This document shows positions 34,154-45,950 of a DNA stretch of 64,000 nt, one piece after another. Below the pieces are notes generated by a model, which saw nothing but the letters and a program-made list of their open reading frames with translations, did not search any database and was not told the origin of the DNA. A program made the translations under genes and the position numbers. Within the stretch, counting starts at the first letter, position 1. The number at the start of each line of letters is the position of its first letter. The stretch comes from Steromphala cineraria (taxonomy: Eukaryota > Mollusca > Gastropoda > Trochida > Trochidae): contig OU744724.1 of NCBI GenBank assembly GCA_916613615.1, positions 19,454,171 through 19,518,170 of the forward strand, written 5' to 3'.

Positions 34154-35639
34154 CATATTCTAATATTTGGAAAGGACCCATGCAAAATTAGGGACTAGTG
34201 TACATCTGCTTAGGGAGCTTGGGGTAGCTATCTCTGGACTCGGTAGGTCATGTTTGTAGATTTACCACTGTCTAACAGAGTATAGGGGTTCACAATATGA
34301 AAATATAACCACCCACATGAATTTACAAACACAGACCTGGTTAATCGATCAGACTCAACAACAACTGATTCATTAATCAAAAAAAAAGTTTTTTAAGTTA
34401 CCAAGTGAAAGATACAAGTTGATAGTTTCATCCAAGTAAGAGCCCTTCAGAGTTATATAAAGGCTATTAAAGAAAGTACTCACTCAAATGAAAGAACAAT
34501 AGCCACAGAAGCTCATCTATTGCTGCATAAACTCATTTAGGGAATAAGGTTCAAATATACATAAACAAACTAACATAACATAACAATTGCCAATACCTGT
34601 AAAGTTCATTGTAACTCTTGGTTGTTTGAAAATGGTTAAACAGATGTGACAGTAAATATATAATTTATTAATCTATATATGATATATATTTAATTACATC
34701 TATGCATTACATTATGTTGATGTGAACAGAGATGGTTCAAAGGACTATATTAGAATACAAATATAATGAGCACCAAAGTCAATATTCTTTTTTTGTATTC
34801 TGCATACAAAATAAGAGTTATGGATAATTGTTAAACTATCAATTTTACTTACCTCACTGAAACAAATGATAGAGCATGGATATGGACTACAACAATGTCA
34901 ATTTGTCAAAGTGTCAGATAAAGAAATGTTTTTTTCATCTTAACTCTTGATAATAAACAACATAAAATCTTGTTATTTGTTAACATAAGCAATACTATAT
35001 CAAATGACTAAATATAATAACCCAAATATTGATCTGTGCTACATATGTTAGTAATTTGATATTGATCACCACTCAAACAATAATTCTGTCTGTTCATCAG
35101 CTGCCGTCACAACAATATATTTATTTGCATTATTGGATTTGACAACGCCTACACAAATGAACAATGTAATTCACTGACGTTATGGAATGTAAATCAGAGA
35201 AATGAACCAAGAAGTAAATTACATTCAACTACAAAGAGAACAAAGTAGGACTTGTTCCTCCTTAACCTGTTTTTATTCCTTTTCCTGTAATGACCAAATT
35301 ATTAAAATTTATGAATAAAAAATTAATTTTGATGGTTATTCAGTTTATATCTAATACTTAAATAGCATTACTATATTTATTAAAAACAAATATGATTTAC
35401 AATATTTGATTAACATTGACGCCTTTATTCACTTTCTATTTATTAATTTAGTCTCATAGATCAAATCCCTATTAGCCAAGATTCATGAATTTCAAATGAA
35501 TGTTGTAAGCTATTCAATGTCAAATCTAGTAATAAAAAAAATAATAAATAATGAACATTTGCAAGCACTGCTCATTGGCTGTACATTATTTCCCTGAAGG
35601 AAGTACTTTCAAAGCCGCTACTAAGCTTCGCGCGACCAC
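34154..35639. other. AT-rich non-coding stretch, no gene seen
   Basis: No open frame of interest and no element with clear ends. A/T content is high, with (AT)n runs near 34670-34690. Confidence 0.3.
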
Positions 35640-35833
35640 ATACCGGTAGGTCCGTACTTCCCGTATTCAGGTACCCAATTGTACAGCTGGGTGCAATGTG
35701 GATGAAGTGTCTTGCCCAAGGACACAACACGGTGTAAAGCCCAGGTCACAAATCTTTGGTGTCTCCACCTGGATTTGAACCCGGGTCTTTGGAGTGATAG
35801 GCCAGCACGCTAACCACTACACCACCGCGCTCC
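35640..35833 (-). mobile_element. tRNA-derived SINE
   Basis: On the minus strand GGAGCGCGGTGGTGTAGTGG begins a tRNA-like head (35833 down to about 35757) with box A TGGTGTAGTGGTTAGCG and box B GGTTCAAATCC. It is followed by a body containing GTCCTTGGGCAAGACACTTC and CCACATTGCACCCAG. A head of this kind followed by a CTTGGGCAAGACACTT-type central domain is a recurring SINE layout across molluscs, fish and other animals. The tail is degenerate. Confidence 0.75.
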
Positions 35834-36011
35834 AAGCAAGTAACGATTTTTATATTTACAATTTATCATCCAAAACTGTGTTTCACAGGAGATATCACTT
35901 GTGGAAGATCAAGCGATATCTCCTAGAAGATATCGCTTTGACAGTAGATTTTGAACAATGCCCTGCAATCAGAAAATACATGACATCACAAACATTTTAC
36001 ATCATCAGTAA

Positions 36012-36101
36012 TGACGTCACAATGCTATGACGTCATAAACACAACGACGTCACAATGCTATGACGTCATTACCATGATGACGTCACAATGCTATGACATC
36101 A
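36012..36101. promoter_or_regulatory. Tandem cluster of TGACGTCA (CRE-like) sites
   Basis: Three 33-bp units of GACGTCACAATGCTATGACG type start at 36013, 36046 and 36079. They contain four perfect palindromic TGACGTCA (36012, 36028, 36061, 36078) and two one-base variants within 90 bases. TGACGTCA is the binding site of CREB/ATF bZIP factors. No gene start is near, so the cluster may be a simple tandem repeat that happens to be a CRE, or a distal element. Confidence 0.5.
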
Positions 36102-36188
36102 CTGGTTTAGCAGTTTTAGGAATATGCAGTGTTCAAAGATGTACATTTTTCATGCTTATATGATGAAAAATGATTTTGGATGATAAAT

Positions 36189-36333
36189 AGAATCTCACCC
36201 TCGTGTCTTCTGATATCAAGCAATCAACACTTGTTGATAAAAGTAAAATATCCTCGGCAAGCCTCGGATATTTGTTACTTTTATCAACTTGTGTTGATAT
36301 ATTTGATATCAGAAGACACTTGGGTGAGATTCT
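36189..36333. repeat. 145-bp palindrome with CTCGG loop
   Basis: AGAATCTCACCCTCGTGTCT pairs with AGACACTTGGGTGAGATTCT at the outer ends, and GATAAAAGTAAAATATCC pairs with GGATATTTGTTACTTTTATC around the loop TCGGCAAGCCTC. Middle arms (TGATATCA) also pair. Confidence 0.85.
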
Positions 36334-36440
36334 CTATGTATCACTTACAATGTTACTTTCAATTAGTATCTTAAAAATAGCCAAATAAGCAGTACCATTT
36401 TACAATTTGACCCTTAAACTGAATCAATGATCAACATGTT

Positions 36441-36845
36441 TTAATAAATGAATAACTATGAATCTGTACTTTCACTTTGGACCAATTACTTTTCATCGAG
36501 AGAGGAAGATATCAAAATATACCTAGAGAACAAAGAATCTGTCAGATATGCCATTCAAATGTAACTAAAGACGAATACCATTTCTTACTTGTATGTCCTA
36601 GCTATAATAGCATCCGAAAGAAATATATCAAAGAAAAATATTATTTATATCCAAATATGCTTAAATTTAACAAACTGCTAAACAGTTTGAATAATAAACA
36701 AATTGAAATCATGTCAAGGTATATATTTTACGCATCTGTATATAGATACCACATTGTGTCATGAATATTATGAAATGTATAAACAAATGTATATGTAATG
36801 TACTATAGGCCTGAGGTCTTTTGAGTACCGAAATAAAGATTGATT
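36441..36845 (+). mobile_element. 3' end of a non-LTR retrotransposon (LINE)
   Basis: An open frame (36477-36764) encodes a C-terminal reverse-transcriptase-like tail: RGRYQNIPREQRICQICHSN, then KDEYHFLLVCPSYNSIRKKY. The cysteine-histidine pattern C-x2-C-x9-H-x4-C is that of the zinc-binding domain after LINE reverse transcriptases. It is followed by a 3' untranslated tail ending ATAGGCCTGAGGTCTTTTG..ACCGAAATAAAG. Only the last part of ORF2 is present, a typical 5'-truncated insertion. Confidence 0.8.
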
Positions 36846-37822
36846 GAACATGTTATGGAAAATATAATCTTGGTACAAATATATCTGTCTATTTCCACTT
36901 ATGATGCTGTTAATATATGGTACTAACATTGAAAGTGAGAATATGATGAAAGATCCAGAGTCATCTTGAATGCAACCCTCATACATTTGTTTTCTTATCA
37001 ATTAATAGAAACTAAATCACTGAAAACATCGGCTCCATTATAACAATTCATTTAGATATATAATTAAGATATGAACATATGATATGATAATTATATATGA
37101 ATATGTGTTTAAATAAATTTATTACACTTAGAAATTTTGTAATCAATGTAATTATATATACACATTATAAGATACCTATTGATTAGAAGATATACAAGTG
37201 CATCAATTTTTAAAAAAAAATCCTAGGCAATAATAGATAAACATATCGTCAATTACTTTATTTACAATATATTTCCTCATGAGTGAAGCTCCATCTCCCA
37301 CAATTTTTCAATTGGTGACCCCCCTCAACATTTCAAAATACATGTAATCTTTGATCTGCCACTGTCAAGGAATTTCACACCCTGAGACTCTCTCTAGCAG
37401 GATTAGTTAATTAGGGTGTCTAATAATTGTTTGCCATAATATCAATATAAAGAAGATCATGACAACCACGTCAATATTACAGATCTGCCTAGCTCTCATT
37501 TCTCCAGTTATCAAATGTGATATCAAGGTAATTAATTAGGCCTAACACCTCTACAATACAGTAGTGAAACAGATGACTGCTATTTTCACCCATTGTTGTT
37601 GGCAATTAGTTATCGAATATGAAAGTAATGAAATTGAATAATAGGTAAACACGGAAAGGATAGTACACTAGTCTAGATAGTGCATCACGTTTGTTTTCTT
37701 TTTATAATTTTTTAAAATAATCTATGAACACATAACAAGGCATTTTCCGATGTTATTACTGCCAGTAAAGCTTTGAATTGAAATATCCAAATATATTAGC
37801 AGAGGTATCAGATAATACCTAC

Positions 37823-37880
37823 CATTGATGAAAAGGAACGATAGGCTAAAGAAATACATCCGCCATTGCCACAAACTCAT
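37823..37880 (-). other. Possible first exon encoding a signal peptide
   Basis: On the minus strand an ATG at 37880 encodes MSLWQWRMYFFSLSFLFIN, hydrophobic and signal-peptide-like, up to a strong donor (CAATG|GTAGGTAT). I find no convincing downstream exon, so this may be chance. An in-frame upstream ATG at 37961 would put about 27 polar residues in front. Confidence 0.2.
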
Positions 37881-39207
37881 AAATATGCATGCGGTGCCAG
37901 TCGATACGTTCTTGGCGTGTGCTGGCAGGGTTTCGTTTCTATAACAACCGCTCTTCGCCACCTGTGCTCGCTAATGCAATCTTTTTTATGTCTTCATTTT
38001 AAAATGCTAATTTAATTCTGTTTTGTGTATATATACTTATAATGAGTTGTTTATAGTGGAAAACCTACAGTATTTGTCACGGACGCAGATATTCAACCTG
38101 CCAAATCTCAAAATCATCTGGCGCTAGAGAGTTGTCTCTTCTAGGGGAGATAATAATATCTTTCAAAAAAATCGATAATTCCACAGATGTTGGGGTTCAT
38201 TCGAAACAGAAGACCATAAGCCTCATGATTGATCGGGAACAGGCACTGGAACTTGAATTAGTTTCAAGAAATATACTCTAAACCAGTTCTTAGTCGGCAG
38301 ATCTTCTGTGTTGAAGAAAAAATACATCCGCATTTCTCAAGATTGCTTTCCGTCTTGTTTCATATTAGCCCTTTTAATTAAGGGTTTAGACATTGTCAAA
38401 GGTTCAGACGGGATGCTGACGTACATCAAGGACGGAAATCTATCACCTGGTTTTCTGTTCAGTTGCAAACATGATGTTTTGAAAGGCTGTTAGACCGTTC
38501 AAAATTTCGTACTTCCGGAACGTAGATGAAGGAAATGCACAAAATTTACGATAAAATGTACGGTACAAAAGTTAAACGATTAATTTCATACCAAAGCTTT
38601 TAATTTGTACATGAAGCACTTATTTTCGAATAGATTTTGAGTCATACATTCACTAGTTTACCTTGAAACATCAGGAGTTGTGAAGTTTGACGCCATTTAT
38701 AAAGGGAGATAACTCTGCGGTTCAAATTCGAAAGAAATTCTTTTTCGGAAATAAACGGCATCAAATACAAATGCTGATGTTGTCTTTACAGTGTAAATAA
38801 CGCAGGAAACCCTTTCAAGCATATCCGTGTACATAGAAATATCACTACTGATGCTTATAAAGCATATTGTTTCTGAAAAACTGTGTCGAGCAGCGGTTTT
38901 ACTTCATTTATCTAGGGTCAAGGTCGTTTAGGTTTGTGATCATGGTTATGACGTCATGGCATTGTGTTGGTAACACCTAGGGTTGAATACAAGTAGTGAC
39001 ATAAAATTATTTTTAACATGAGCACATGTGCACATATCACCTTTGCCTAGCATCGATTGTCGTAACGCGACTTTCCTTATATTATCTTTATGTACAGTGC
39101 GTGGCCATAAGTAAGTACGCAAAGAGCGTCATGTATCTATGACGTCATAAAACCATTGTTCGTGAGGGCACTGAAGCCGGCCGTTGCAAAGGAAGTGGCA
39201 ATCTTGC

Positions 39208-39256
39208 AAATTTGTGTATAAGCCTCGCTCTCGCTCGGGTTATACAAAACAAAAAT
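39208..39256. repeat. Short fold-back with CTCG-rich loop
   Basis: AAATTTGTGTATAA pairs imperfectly with TTATACAAAACAAAAATTT around GCCTCGCTCTCGCTCGGG. Weaker than the other members of the group, but with the same kind of loop. Confidence 0.6.
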
Positions 39257-39503
39257 TTCCACGCGTTTTGTAAGTCATATGACACACTTTCTCGGGTGAT
39301 AGTCTTTATATAGATCTACACACCACATTGTCCTCTTTCAACCTTTTTTTTCTAAATTTTTGTTTAGATTTTGTTATTCTGCTATTACTGTCATTTCACT
39401 ACAGTAGGCTACTTTAAATGTTGACAAATAAACAAACAAATTCCTACGTAGAAGATATATAAAATTGAGCCATTTCTTTTTATTTCATTATCTAAGTTTT
39501 TAA

Positions 39504-39854
39504 GGAAGAGTAGCACGTTTTAGTGGGAATATAAGGTGATGACAGGAAAATTAAAATAAATGGTTCCAATTGAAAGACAGTGTATTTAAACTAAATGAAG
39601 CAGTAATAAATCACATATATAATGTAAAGTTCAGCCAAGCGATTCCTTTTTCTTAAACAAAATCAGTTAAAGGTGTTCACACAACAATGGCCGCCAATGG
39701 ACTTATGTGAATCTTTATAATTTGTTCTCTGACTATGGATGATTGGTTTTTGTAATGAGATATTTGACACTATCAAAATGATACATTTAGCATAAATATA
39801 CAATTATCAGTAAAAATTTGAAAATATAAAATGTTCAAATAAACGTGCTAAACC
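39504..39854 (+). mobile_element. TTAA-flanked MITE, copy 2 of 3 (eroded ends)
   Basis: Collinear with the 58828-59177 copy through AGTAGCACGTTTT, GGTTCCAATTGAAAGACA, GGTGTTCACACAA and CAATTATCAGTAAAAATTTG. TTAA precedes it at 39500-39503; the right end has lost the terminal GCCCC. Older than the other two copies by the number of differences. Confidence 0.75.
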
Positions 39855-41079
39855 TTCTGCTTCGTTTATAAACATTTGCCAGAATTTATTTCATATAATT
39901 GTTAACGTTTTCAGTCTTAAATCATTTCTTTAGCTTCTTTCTCCCAATCCAAAATTGTACTTGCTGCATGAAGTCAGCAAACATAGTTCGACAGAATTTC
40001 GACAGAAACATTCGATAAGCGATTTGTTCTATACTTCATGCAGTGATGCGATGCAAAAAGTTATCGCTGCAATCGATGGTAGTTTACAGCGCACCCTTAG
40101 TTTTTTTATATCCTACTTGATGCACTCGGTATCAGGTATTCGCCTTCATATCTTTGTAACATATCTTGTGTTTGGGGTGTTTTATTTTACCCATCTTTCA
40201 TGGGCCTAGGTTTAATTTTGTTTCTTCTAAACCAAACAATGGAACTCGTTGTGTATGGTACCGTAAAACCATTTTCATTGCTAGATATGACTGATTCAGT
40301 TTTCAACAATCTCATTAAAATAAGATCATATTTATATTACAGCACGAAAAGGATCTTAATTTATTGAGATTGAAATTTGAATAATCTTGTCGAAATGAGT
40401 TTACTGAGCCAACTATCTGAAAAATCTTTTCCGTGTCGGTAAAAAACTAATTGCATCACTTGCTTGATATCGACAATTGTCCTTATGGTTCATCACCACA
40501 ACTTCTAGAATGATGTCTTCTAGAATATCAAAGTAGTTTTTAGACTCTTCTAAGAATTTTAACTCAGTTATCGTTTAGTCAAATATGCCAAGGAGTAAAT
40601 CTAGACTACATTTATCATGACACATTTAAATAGAAGTGTATAATATAGGATATTTCATAATTATTTGAAATGAATGCTATGGATAGGCTTCCCGGCGGCG
40701 GATACAGGTTTTTCGTTATGGAGAGATACAACTATTTAAACTTGTACTTTAGAAACAATACAAAGAATATGTGTCCACAAGATAGCCTATTAGATAAACG
40801 GCTAGATTGTAGAAGGTGAAAAGTTTTTTTCATGTACTACCAAAGTTCTATGATTTCCAACATTTACTAAATTTGAAACTTGGGTGTGTGCGCACCCCGT
40901 ACTATCCGCTGGATCCGACAATCTCATCGAGTGAAGAAGAAAATTATTGTTTCGCTTGTGGCGTTGTGAGGAATGATTGTATTCTATATATACTTTACGA
41001 GTTGAGATATCAATTGATGCTTGTATTCGACAAAAATGCATGTTAAAGTAAGATTGTATGTTTGCAATATGTGTACAGT
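39855..41079. other. Non-coding stretch, no gene seen
   Basis: Short open frames at 39955 and 40816 show no recognised domain. The latter runs into the LINE-type tail at 41080 and may be the eroded end of that element's ORF. Confidence 0.3.
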
Positions 41080-41138
41080 CTGATGTATAATAGGCCTGTG
41101 GCCCTTTTACTGAAATAAACTCTCTCTCTCTCTCAGTA
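41080..41138 (+). mobile_element. LINE-type 3' tail with (CT)n
   Basis: ATAGGCCTGTGGCCCTTTTA followed by CTGAAATAAA and (CT)n. This matches the tail of the LINE at 36.8 kb (ATAGGCCTGAGG..ACCGAAATAAA), so it is the 3' end of a related, more degraded insertion. Confidence 0.55.
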
Positions 41139-41845
41139 ATTAAGATTGCCATTTGAAAATATATCATTGTTTTAATTGATTGAATCTTAACCATGATTCA
41201 TTAAAATAAAAAAGGTGTTGCCAAATTTAACCTCCCAAGAAAAAAGTAAAAAGATATTTTTTGTTATTCATTATTGTAACTATTTTGAATAGCTGATAAT
41301 AAATTGTCATATTGACTACATCAAAATTTATCTTCTTTTCTTTGCCTTTTTATTGTCTTTGTAAATAAACTAATTCATTTTGACTCGAAATAATGACTGA
41401 TAGCTTTGGTCACGTCGAACTAAAAGAAGGAAACACATATAATTGCACGTCTGGAATTTACTTTATTTACTTATATGTACGGTAGACCCGGGTTTCAACA
41501 TTTTACAGCGATAAATAAGTCTTCCTAGTTGGAATTGTTTTTTGGGGATGTCGTTTTCTTAAATCTTGATAACCAAATTAAATCTATATTTCGAATCAAA
41601 TGATAATCATAGGTTGTTTAGTGGGTTTTTTTCATATAAAAACATGTTTTCATTTGGTAATACAGACATGGGTCTATCTGTCTTAAAAATGTCATGGAAG
41701 TTATCTTATCTTAGCCAACATTTGCTATTACATCTAACATCAACCATGAACAGAAATCAAGTCGCAAGACTTGAAAGCCTTTCGTCATCCTGCAGTCAAA
41801 GGGAGAGCACTCTAATCGTTAGTCGCGGGCGGTCAAATCAGCACC
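41139..41845. other. Upstream region of OPA3
   Basis: No other gene seen. The OPA3 promoter should lie in the last few hundred bases; no TATA box is obvious. The ATG context is AGCACCATGG, a good Kozak match. Confidence 0.35.
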
Positions 41846-43339
41846 ATGGTTATTGGTGCCTTTCCCATTGTAAAACTCGGCTCCTTGTTCATAAAACAGA
41901 TTAGCAAACCAGTTGCTCGAGTCATCAAGGACAGGGCCAAAGCCAGTCCGACATTTCGAAAATATGTCTGTATGCCACCAGCCCAAAGTACGTATTTGCA
42001 ACCCAGGGACCAAGGGTCTCTACTGATGTGTTGACCTACAACCCGGTTGCTTATTCTTCGATTCTACAGCCAGTAGACTGAATAGTGTTGATATGTCGAT
42101 ACTGACAAAATCACAAATTATTTTGCTTTTGGATTGAAATTGATAAAATCAATTTGTCTTTTCGACACAATATGTTATTGGAGAGAACACATTTTTAAAT
42201 GTATTACTGAAGGGGGCATCTCAAACATTAAATTGCTATTTTACCAAATATTGGTATCATATACATCAATCTAGTTAAAACTAGGCTAGCTGTAATGTTA
42301 TCGGCCCCTAAGTCCTTACGTTACATCTAGCTACTAACCCACCTGGTCTGTGTCGCGCATCCGCGGAAATCAACCAATGGAAAAAGAACTGGCTGATCTC
42401 TTTGAATTGGTCGTCGTTATGATTTATATTGGCATAAATATCAATGATTTAATGTATGACTTATTGGAAATAAACATTAAAGCTAGATTTAACTAGATTG
42501 ACCGATTCTAAAAGCTTGTATTAACTAGATTGTCCGATTCAAAGGGATCAGCCAGTTCTTTTTTCATTGGCTGATTTCCGCACATGCGTGACACGGACCA
42601 GGTGGGTTAGTAGCTAGATGTAACGTAAGGACTTAGGGGACAATAACATTACAGCTAGTTTTAACTAGATTGCATATACATTTATAATTATGGTCTTTTT
42701 TGTTGCGTTTGTGAAAATTGTAGGAGTTTGTGACCAGTCAAATAAATAATCTCCTGAACACATTCCATGTGATTCAAAAATAATAATAATATGCAGGTTA
42801 ACATTATATACTAAATATTTCATCATTCGTATCACTTGTTTGATAACAGTGTTATAACATCTACACCAAAACATAGCAACCCATGCAATAAAGACTTTTA
42901 TTATCCGTAAGAACATATATTCACCCTCATCAAAGATTTATTTTATTATTCTTATTTCTTTGCAGTCTACCATTGGCTGGAGGTCAATTTTCGTCTGAAC
43001 CTAATGGGACTCGGTCGGGCAAAACATGTGGATAAACTGAATGAAGACATGGCAATCGAACTTGGAGCAGAAATGTTGGGAGAGTTTATTATTTTCTCCA
43101 TCGCTGTGGCAACAATAATGTATGAGTACAATAGATCAGTGGTTAAAGAAGAATTAAAGGAAGAAAGAGAAAAACAAAAAATGTTATCACTAGAAAGGAA
43201 AATTCAAGATCTTGGACTCGTAACAGCAAGACAAGACGCCCAAATTCGAGAACTAGAGAGGTCGATCGGTGACCTTAACAGTCGTAATGTGAGCCTTACA
43301 GCAAGACTCTTTGGAACAGGCAAATCAGAAAGAGGCTGA
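41846..43339 (+). CDS. OPA3: OPA3 mitochondrial protein homologue, two exons
   Basis: Exon 1 (41846-41987, donor CAAA|GTACGT) and exon 2 (42966-43339, acceptor TTCTTTGCAG) join in phase 1 to give a complete 171-residue protein. The start MVIGAFPIVKLGSLFIKQIS is the conserved N-terminal OPA3 signature. KYVCMPPAQ, then YHWLEVNF, cross the junction exactly where vertebrate OPA3 genes are split. LNEDMAIELGAEMLGEFIIF opens the conserved core with its hydrophobic segment (about residues 90-110), and the rest is a charged coiled coil (KEELKEEREKQK). Human OPA3 is 179 residues, so length fits. The protein is associated with mitochondrial membranes; human mutations cause optic atrophy and 3-methylglutaconic aciduria, but its biochemical role is not settled. 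The intron carries a 406-bp MITE. Several AATAAA signals follow (about 44160, 44768, 44862), so the poly(A) site cannot be chosen. Confidence 0.93.
42267..42672. mobile_element. 406-bp fold-back MITE (CAATCTAG family), copy 2, in the OPA3 intron
   Basis: Arms of about 170 bp begin CAATCTAGTTAAAACTAGGC and end GCTAGTTTTAACTAGATTG. A perfect 9-bp target duplication CATATACAT flanks it (42258-42266 and 42673-42681). Inside, a further TTAACTAGATTG..CCGATTC phrase is repeated near 42490 and 42520, so the centre has been rearranged. It is the longer relative of the 28419-28680 element. Confidence 0.88.
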
Positions 43340-45387
43340 ATGACAGAATGTGAAAATGATGTGTGGAATATATATACATAGATATACTATTGATACAAGG
43401 GTTTGTATCAGTCTTACAAAGTCCTTGATTGATGCAATATGTAGGGTGCAAGATAAACATTTCACAATAGTTGATGAATGTGTGAATTTTGTTTCTGTTG
43501 TTTTTTCAACAGATGTTTGGACAGAACTTCTATGAACTTCTTGAACTGTGTCAAAGGTAAAGATAGTTTACTGTCATATTGGGTAGGAAAGGTTTTGTGT
43601 CTTTCCACTCTTGATATATCATAAACAAATGATAATCTTGATAGTTCAATCAAATAACATGGGTATTTCTCATTTGCATGCATTTATGTAAAGAATTATG
43701 TTTAAAACTAATCAAAGAATTATGGACTCAGGCTTAGGTTGTCATTTCTTTTGTTTGTAAACTTTTTACTTCCTGAACTCTTCTTCAGTACTGCTTTACT
43801 CTCAAAGTCATAATATTTACTGGAACCAGGATATATTTATAATATTTGCACATTTGGTTATTATGGCTTGAGAGTTAATTTTAAGGGAGCATTGAATCAT
43901 ACAACTAAAATATCTGTCCAAAAAACTATCTTTTTACTTCTTTAATGAAGAAATGATAAAAATCACTATAATACTGAAAGCTTGTGTAGACATACCATGA
44001 CGGCAAATAATTATTGTATGAAATGTGGTGATTTATTGCACATTTTTTCTTATTCTAGTGAACACCAAAAGAAACATGAAATGTTCCCTTCCTATTTTAT
44101 ATGATCAAATGGTTGTTTAAAAGGTTGGCGACTATAGTTCTATTTAGGGTAGATAACTGTAATAAAAGTGCCCAAATGCACCATTGTTGAGGTAAGTTAA
44201 TGATTTTTTTGAAAAAACTCTTAATCATTCACTCATAGTCATGTCGGACCAGGTTTGGCAAGAAATGACAGTTGCCAATTTCAACAAGCTTATAAGTTCA
44301 GTTGACTTGCGTTATGTTGATGGAAACATATATCTGAAGTAGAGAGTACCAACTGTTTGTTTTTTCTTATCAATGTTGTTGTTTCCATATTAGTTATTTA
44401 AAAAAAAAAATCAAATTTCATAAATGTTCTGGATTCAAGTTTCTTTTGGTGTTCAATCTATTAAATAAGTCGTCAGACTCAGGTGATAGCTCAATCAAAA
44501 CTTTTTCTACAGAGCCGAAACTACATTTATGTTTTGTATGAATTCTTTTTTCAGTTGATACTTGATGAAATCTCTCTCACAATTTTCATCAGTGATTTTT
44601 AAAAAGTTTTCTAGAATGAATGTACCTGTATACAGTTGTCAAATTACAAATATGCATGATTTATATACCGGTATACAAGAGGCAAAGATTAAAGTGTGCA
44701 TAATGCTAATCTGTCATTACTTTTGTCTGAATGTGATTTGTATCTCTTTTGTTGATTTTATTACATGTAATAAAGTCCTTAAACAAAAAGGAAGTTAACA
44801 CCTGTTAATTTTTATTTTCAGTGTTTATTCTTTGAGAAATATATGTATTTACTGGAATAAATGGTAAGGGCACAACTTTAGATAGTTTTAGAGTGACACA
44901 GTATCTTTCTTAAAATTGTATTTGGTTTTGATAAGCTACAAAATATCTAATATGCTGATTGAAGTTCATATCTCACCACTGGACTTGCAAATATATCCAG
45001 TTATGCATTATATCTCTAAAATGCTTGATTTTATGGAAAAATCAAGAAAACATCTCAAATATGTTTAATATTCAAAATTATGCATCCAATTAACAATACC
45101 TAATTAACACTATCGAATTGAATATATCTTCCTGTCAGCTTATGACAAGGTTTCAACATTACGTTTGGCGAATTTGCGGGCGCCACTCGAGCCACATTGT
45201 CCGGTTTTCGATCAAAATCCCGACTTAGAATGGCCGTATTTCCGCTCAAATGTACTGATTGACCTTTAACTTGTTATTTTCAGTAACAGTTAGTGGTTCC
45301 CGATGTAATGACATCGATTTCAAAATTTGACATGTCTATGTGATCCTATCAACATACTCTGTGTCTCATTAAGTCAAATGTCCAAGA
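43340..45387. other. OPA3 3' flank and non-coding stretch
   Basis: Contains the OPA3 3' UTR of unknown length. No other exon or clear element seen; CACCAAAAGAAAC (44053) and its reverse complement near 44445 form a loose pair of inverted sequences about 390 bases apart. Confidence 0.3.
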
Positions 45388-45455
45388 GTCATGAGGAGGG
45401 GATTCGAACCCTCTGGGTCCTCCACTGACATGTGTATGATTTCAGTCGTTTAGAG
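45388..45455 (-). pseudogene. tRNA-Ser-like 3' half, probable pseudogene
   Basis: On the minus strand the sequence ends GGGTTCGAATCCCCTCCTCATGAC: a T-arm (GGTTCGAATCC) and 3' acceptor strand closely like tRNA-Ser. It is preceded by a long variable-arm-like stretch and GACTGAAATC, similar to a Ser-UGA anticodon arm. The 5' half (D-arm and acceptor 5' strand) is not recognisable, so this is a broken tRNA copy or the head of a SINE. Confidence 0.5.
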
Positions 45456-45757
45456 AACGATACATTTGGCATTTGAGGAGTTTTGACAGTGGATTGGTAT
45501 TCTAAAGAAGATTGGAGCAGGAGCCCGCTTGATATGACTTACTAAGCAAAATAGTTATAAAGTGTAAAATATTTTAGGAAGGAGAAAAGCAAAAGTTTTC
45601 TTTTTTGAAATACTTGATGGAGAAGCAATCACTGAAGTTATGAAAACAATAACTTCTGTTCCTGCTTATTGCTACCCTGATGCACCTTCTCAAGACTGAC
45701 AGTTTGGAGACCTCAATGGATGGTCAAAGGCAAGAGCAACATGGCCTAGGACATGGG

Positions 45758-45950
45758 CATCTTCCTATGCAAAGCCTAAAATGCAAGTTTCAGAATTCAG
45801 TTTATGCCTTGCAGCAGACCCTTGATTTTTCTAGCTTACTAAGAGAGAAAGCAAGTCCAATCAGAAAGTAACTTGAGGTTTGTAACAATCACCTGTAGGG
45901 GCGCTGATATCAGCACAGACATTCAAGGGTTTGCAGCAAGGCATAACACT
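45758..45950 (+). mobile_element. Eroded copy of the 216-bp CATCTTCC MITE
   Basis: CATCTTCCTATGCAAAGCCT and TTTATGCCTTGCAGCAGAC match the left half of the 52481-52696 element with about one change in six; GCAGCAAGGCATAA near 45930 matches its right half. The terminal right arm is lost. Confidence 0.65.

Larger units (their letters stand above)
36846..39503. other. Non-coding stretch with one possible signal-peptide exon
   Basis: Apart from the weak exon candidate at 37823-37880 and the fold-back at 39208-39256, no gene is seen. TGACGTCA also occurs singly near 38950 and 39140. Confidence 0.3.

Noticed and set aside
33791..34156. 121-codon minus-strand open frame inside the 33.3-34.2 kb element
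   Set aside because: No DDE/D motif or helix-turn-helix seen; the frame includes the terminal inverted repeat, so it is unlikely to be a transposase.
36009..36101. CRISPR-like array (three 33-bp units)
   Set aside because: Units are head-to-tail with no spacers; this is a eukaryotic tandem repeat.
40802..41194. 130-codon minus-strand open frame
   Set aside because: It crosses the LINE-type tail with its (CT)n stretch on the opposite strand and shows no domain.
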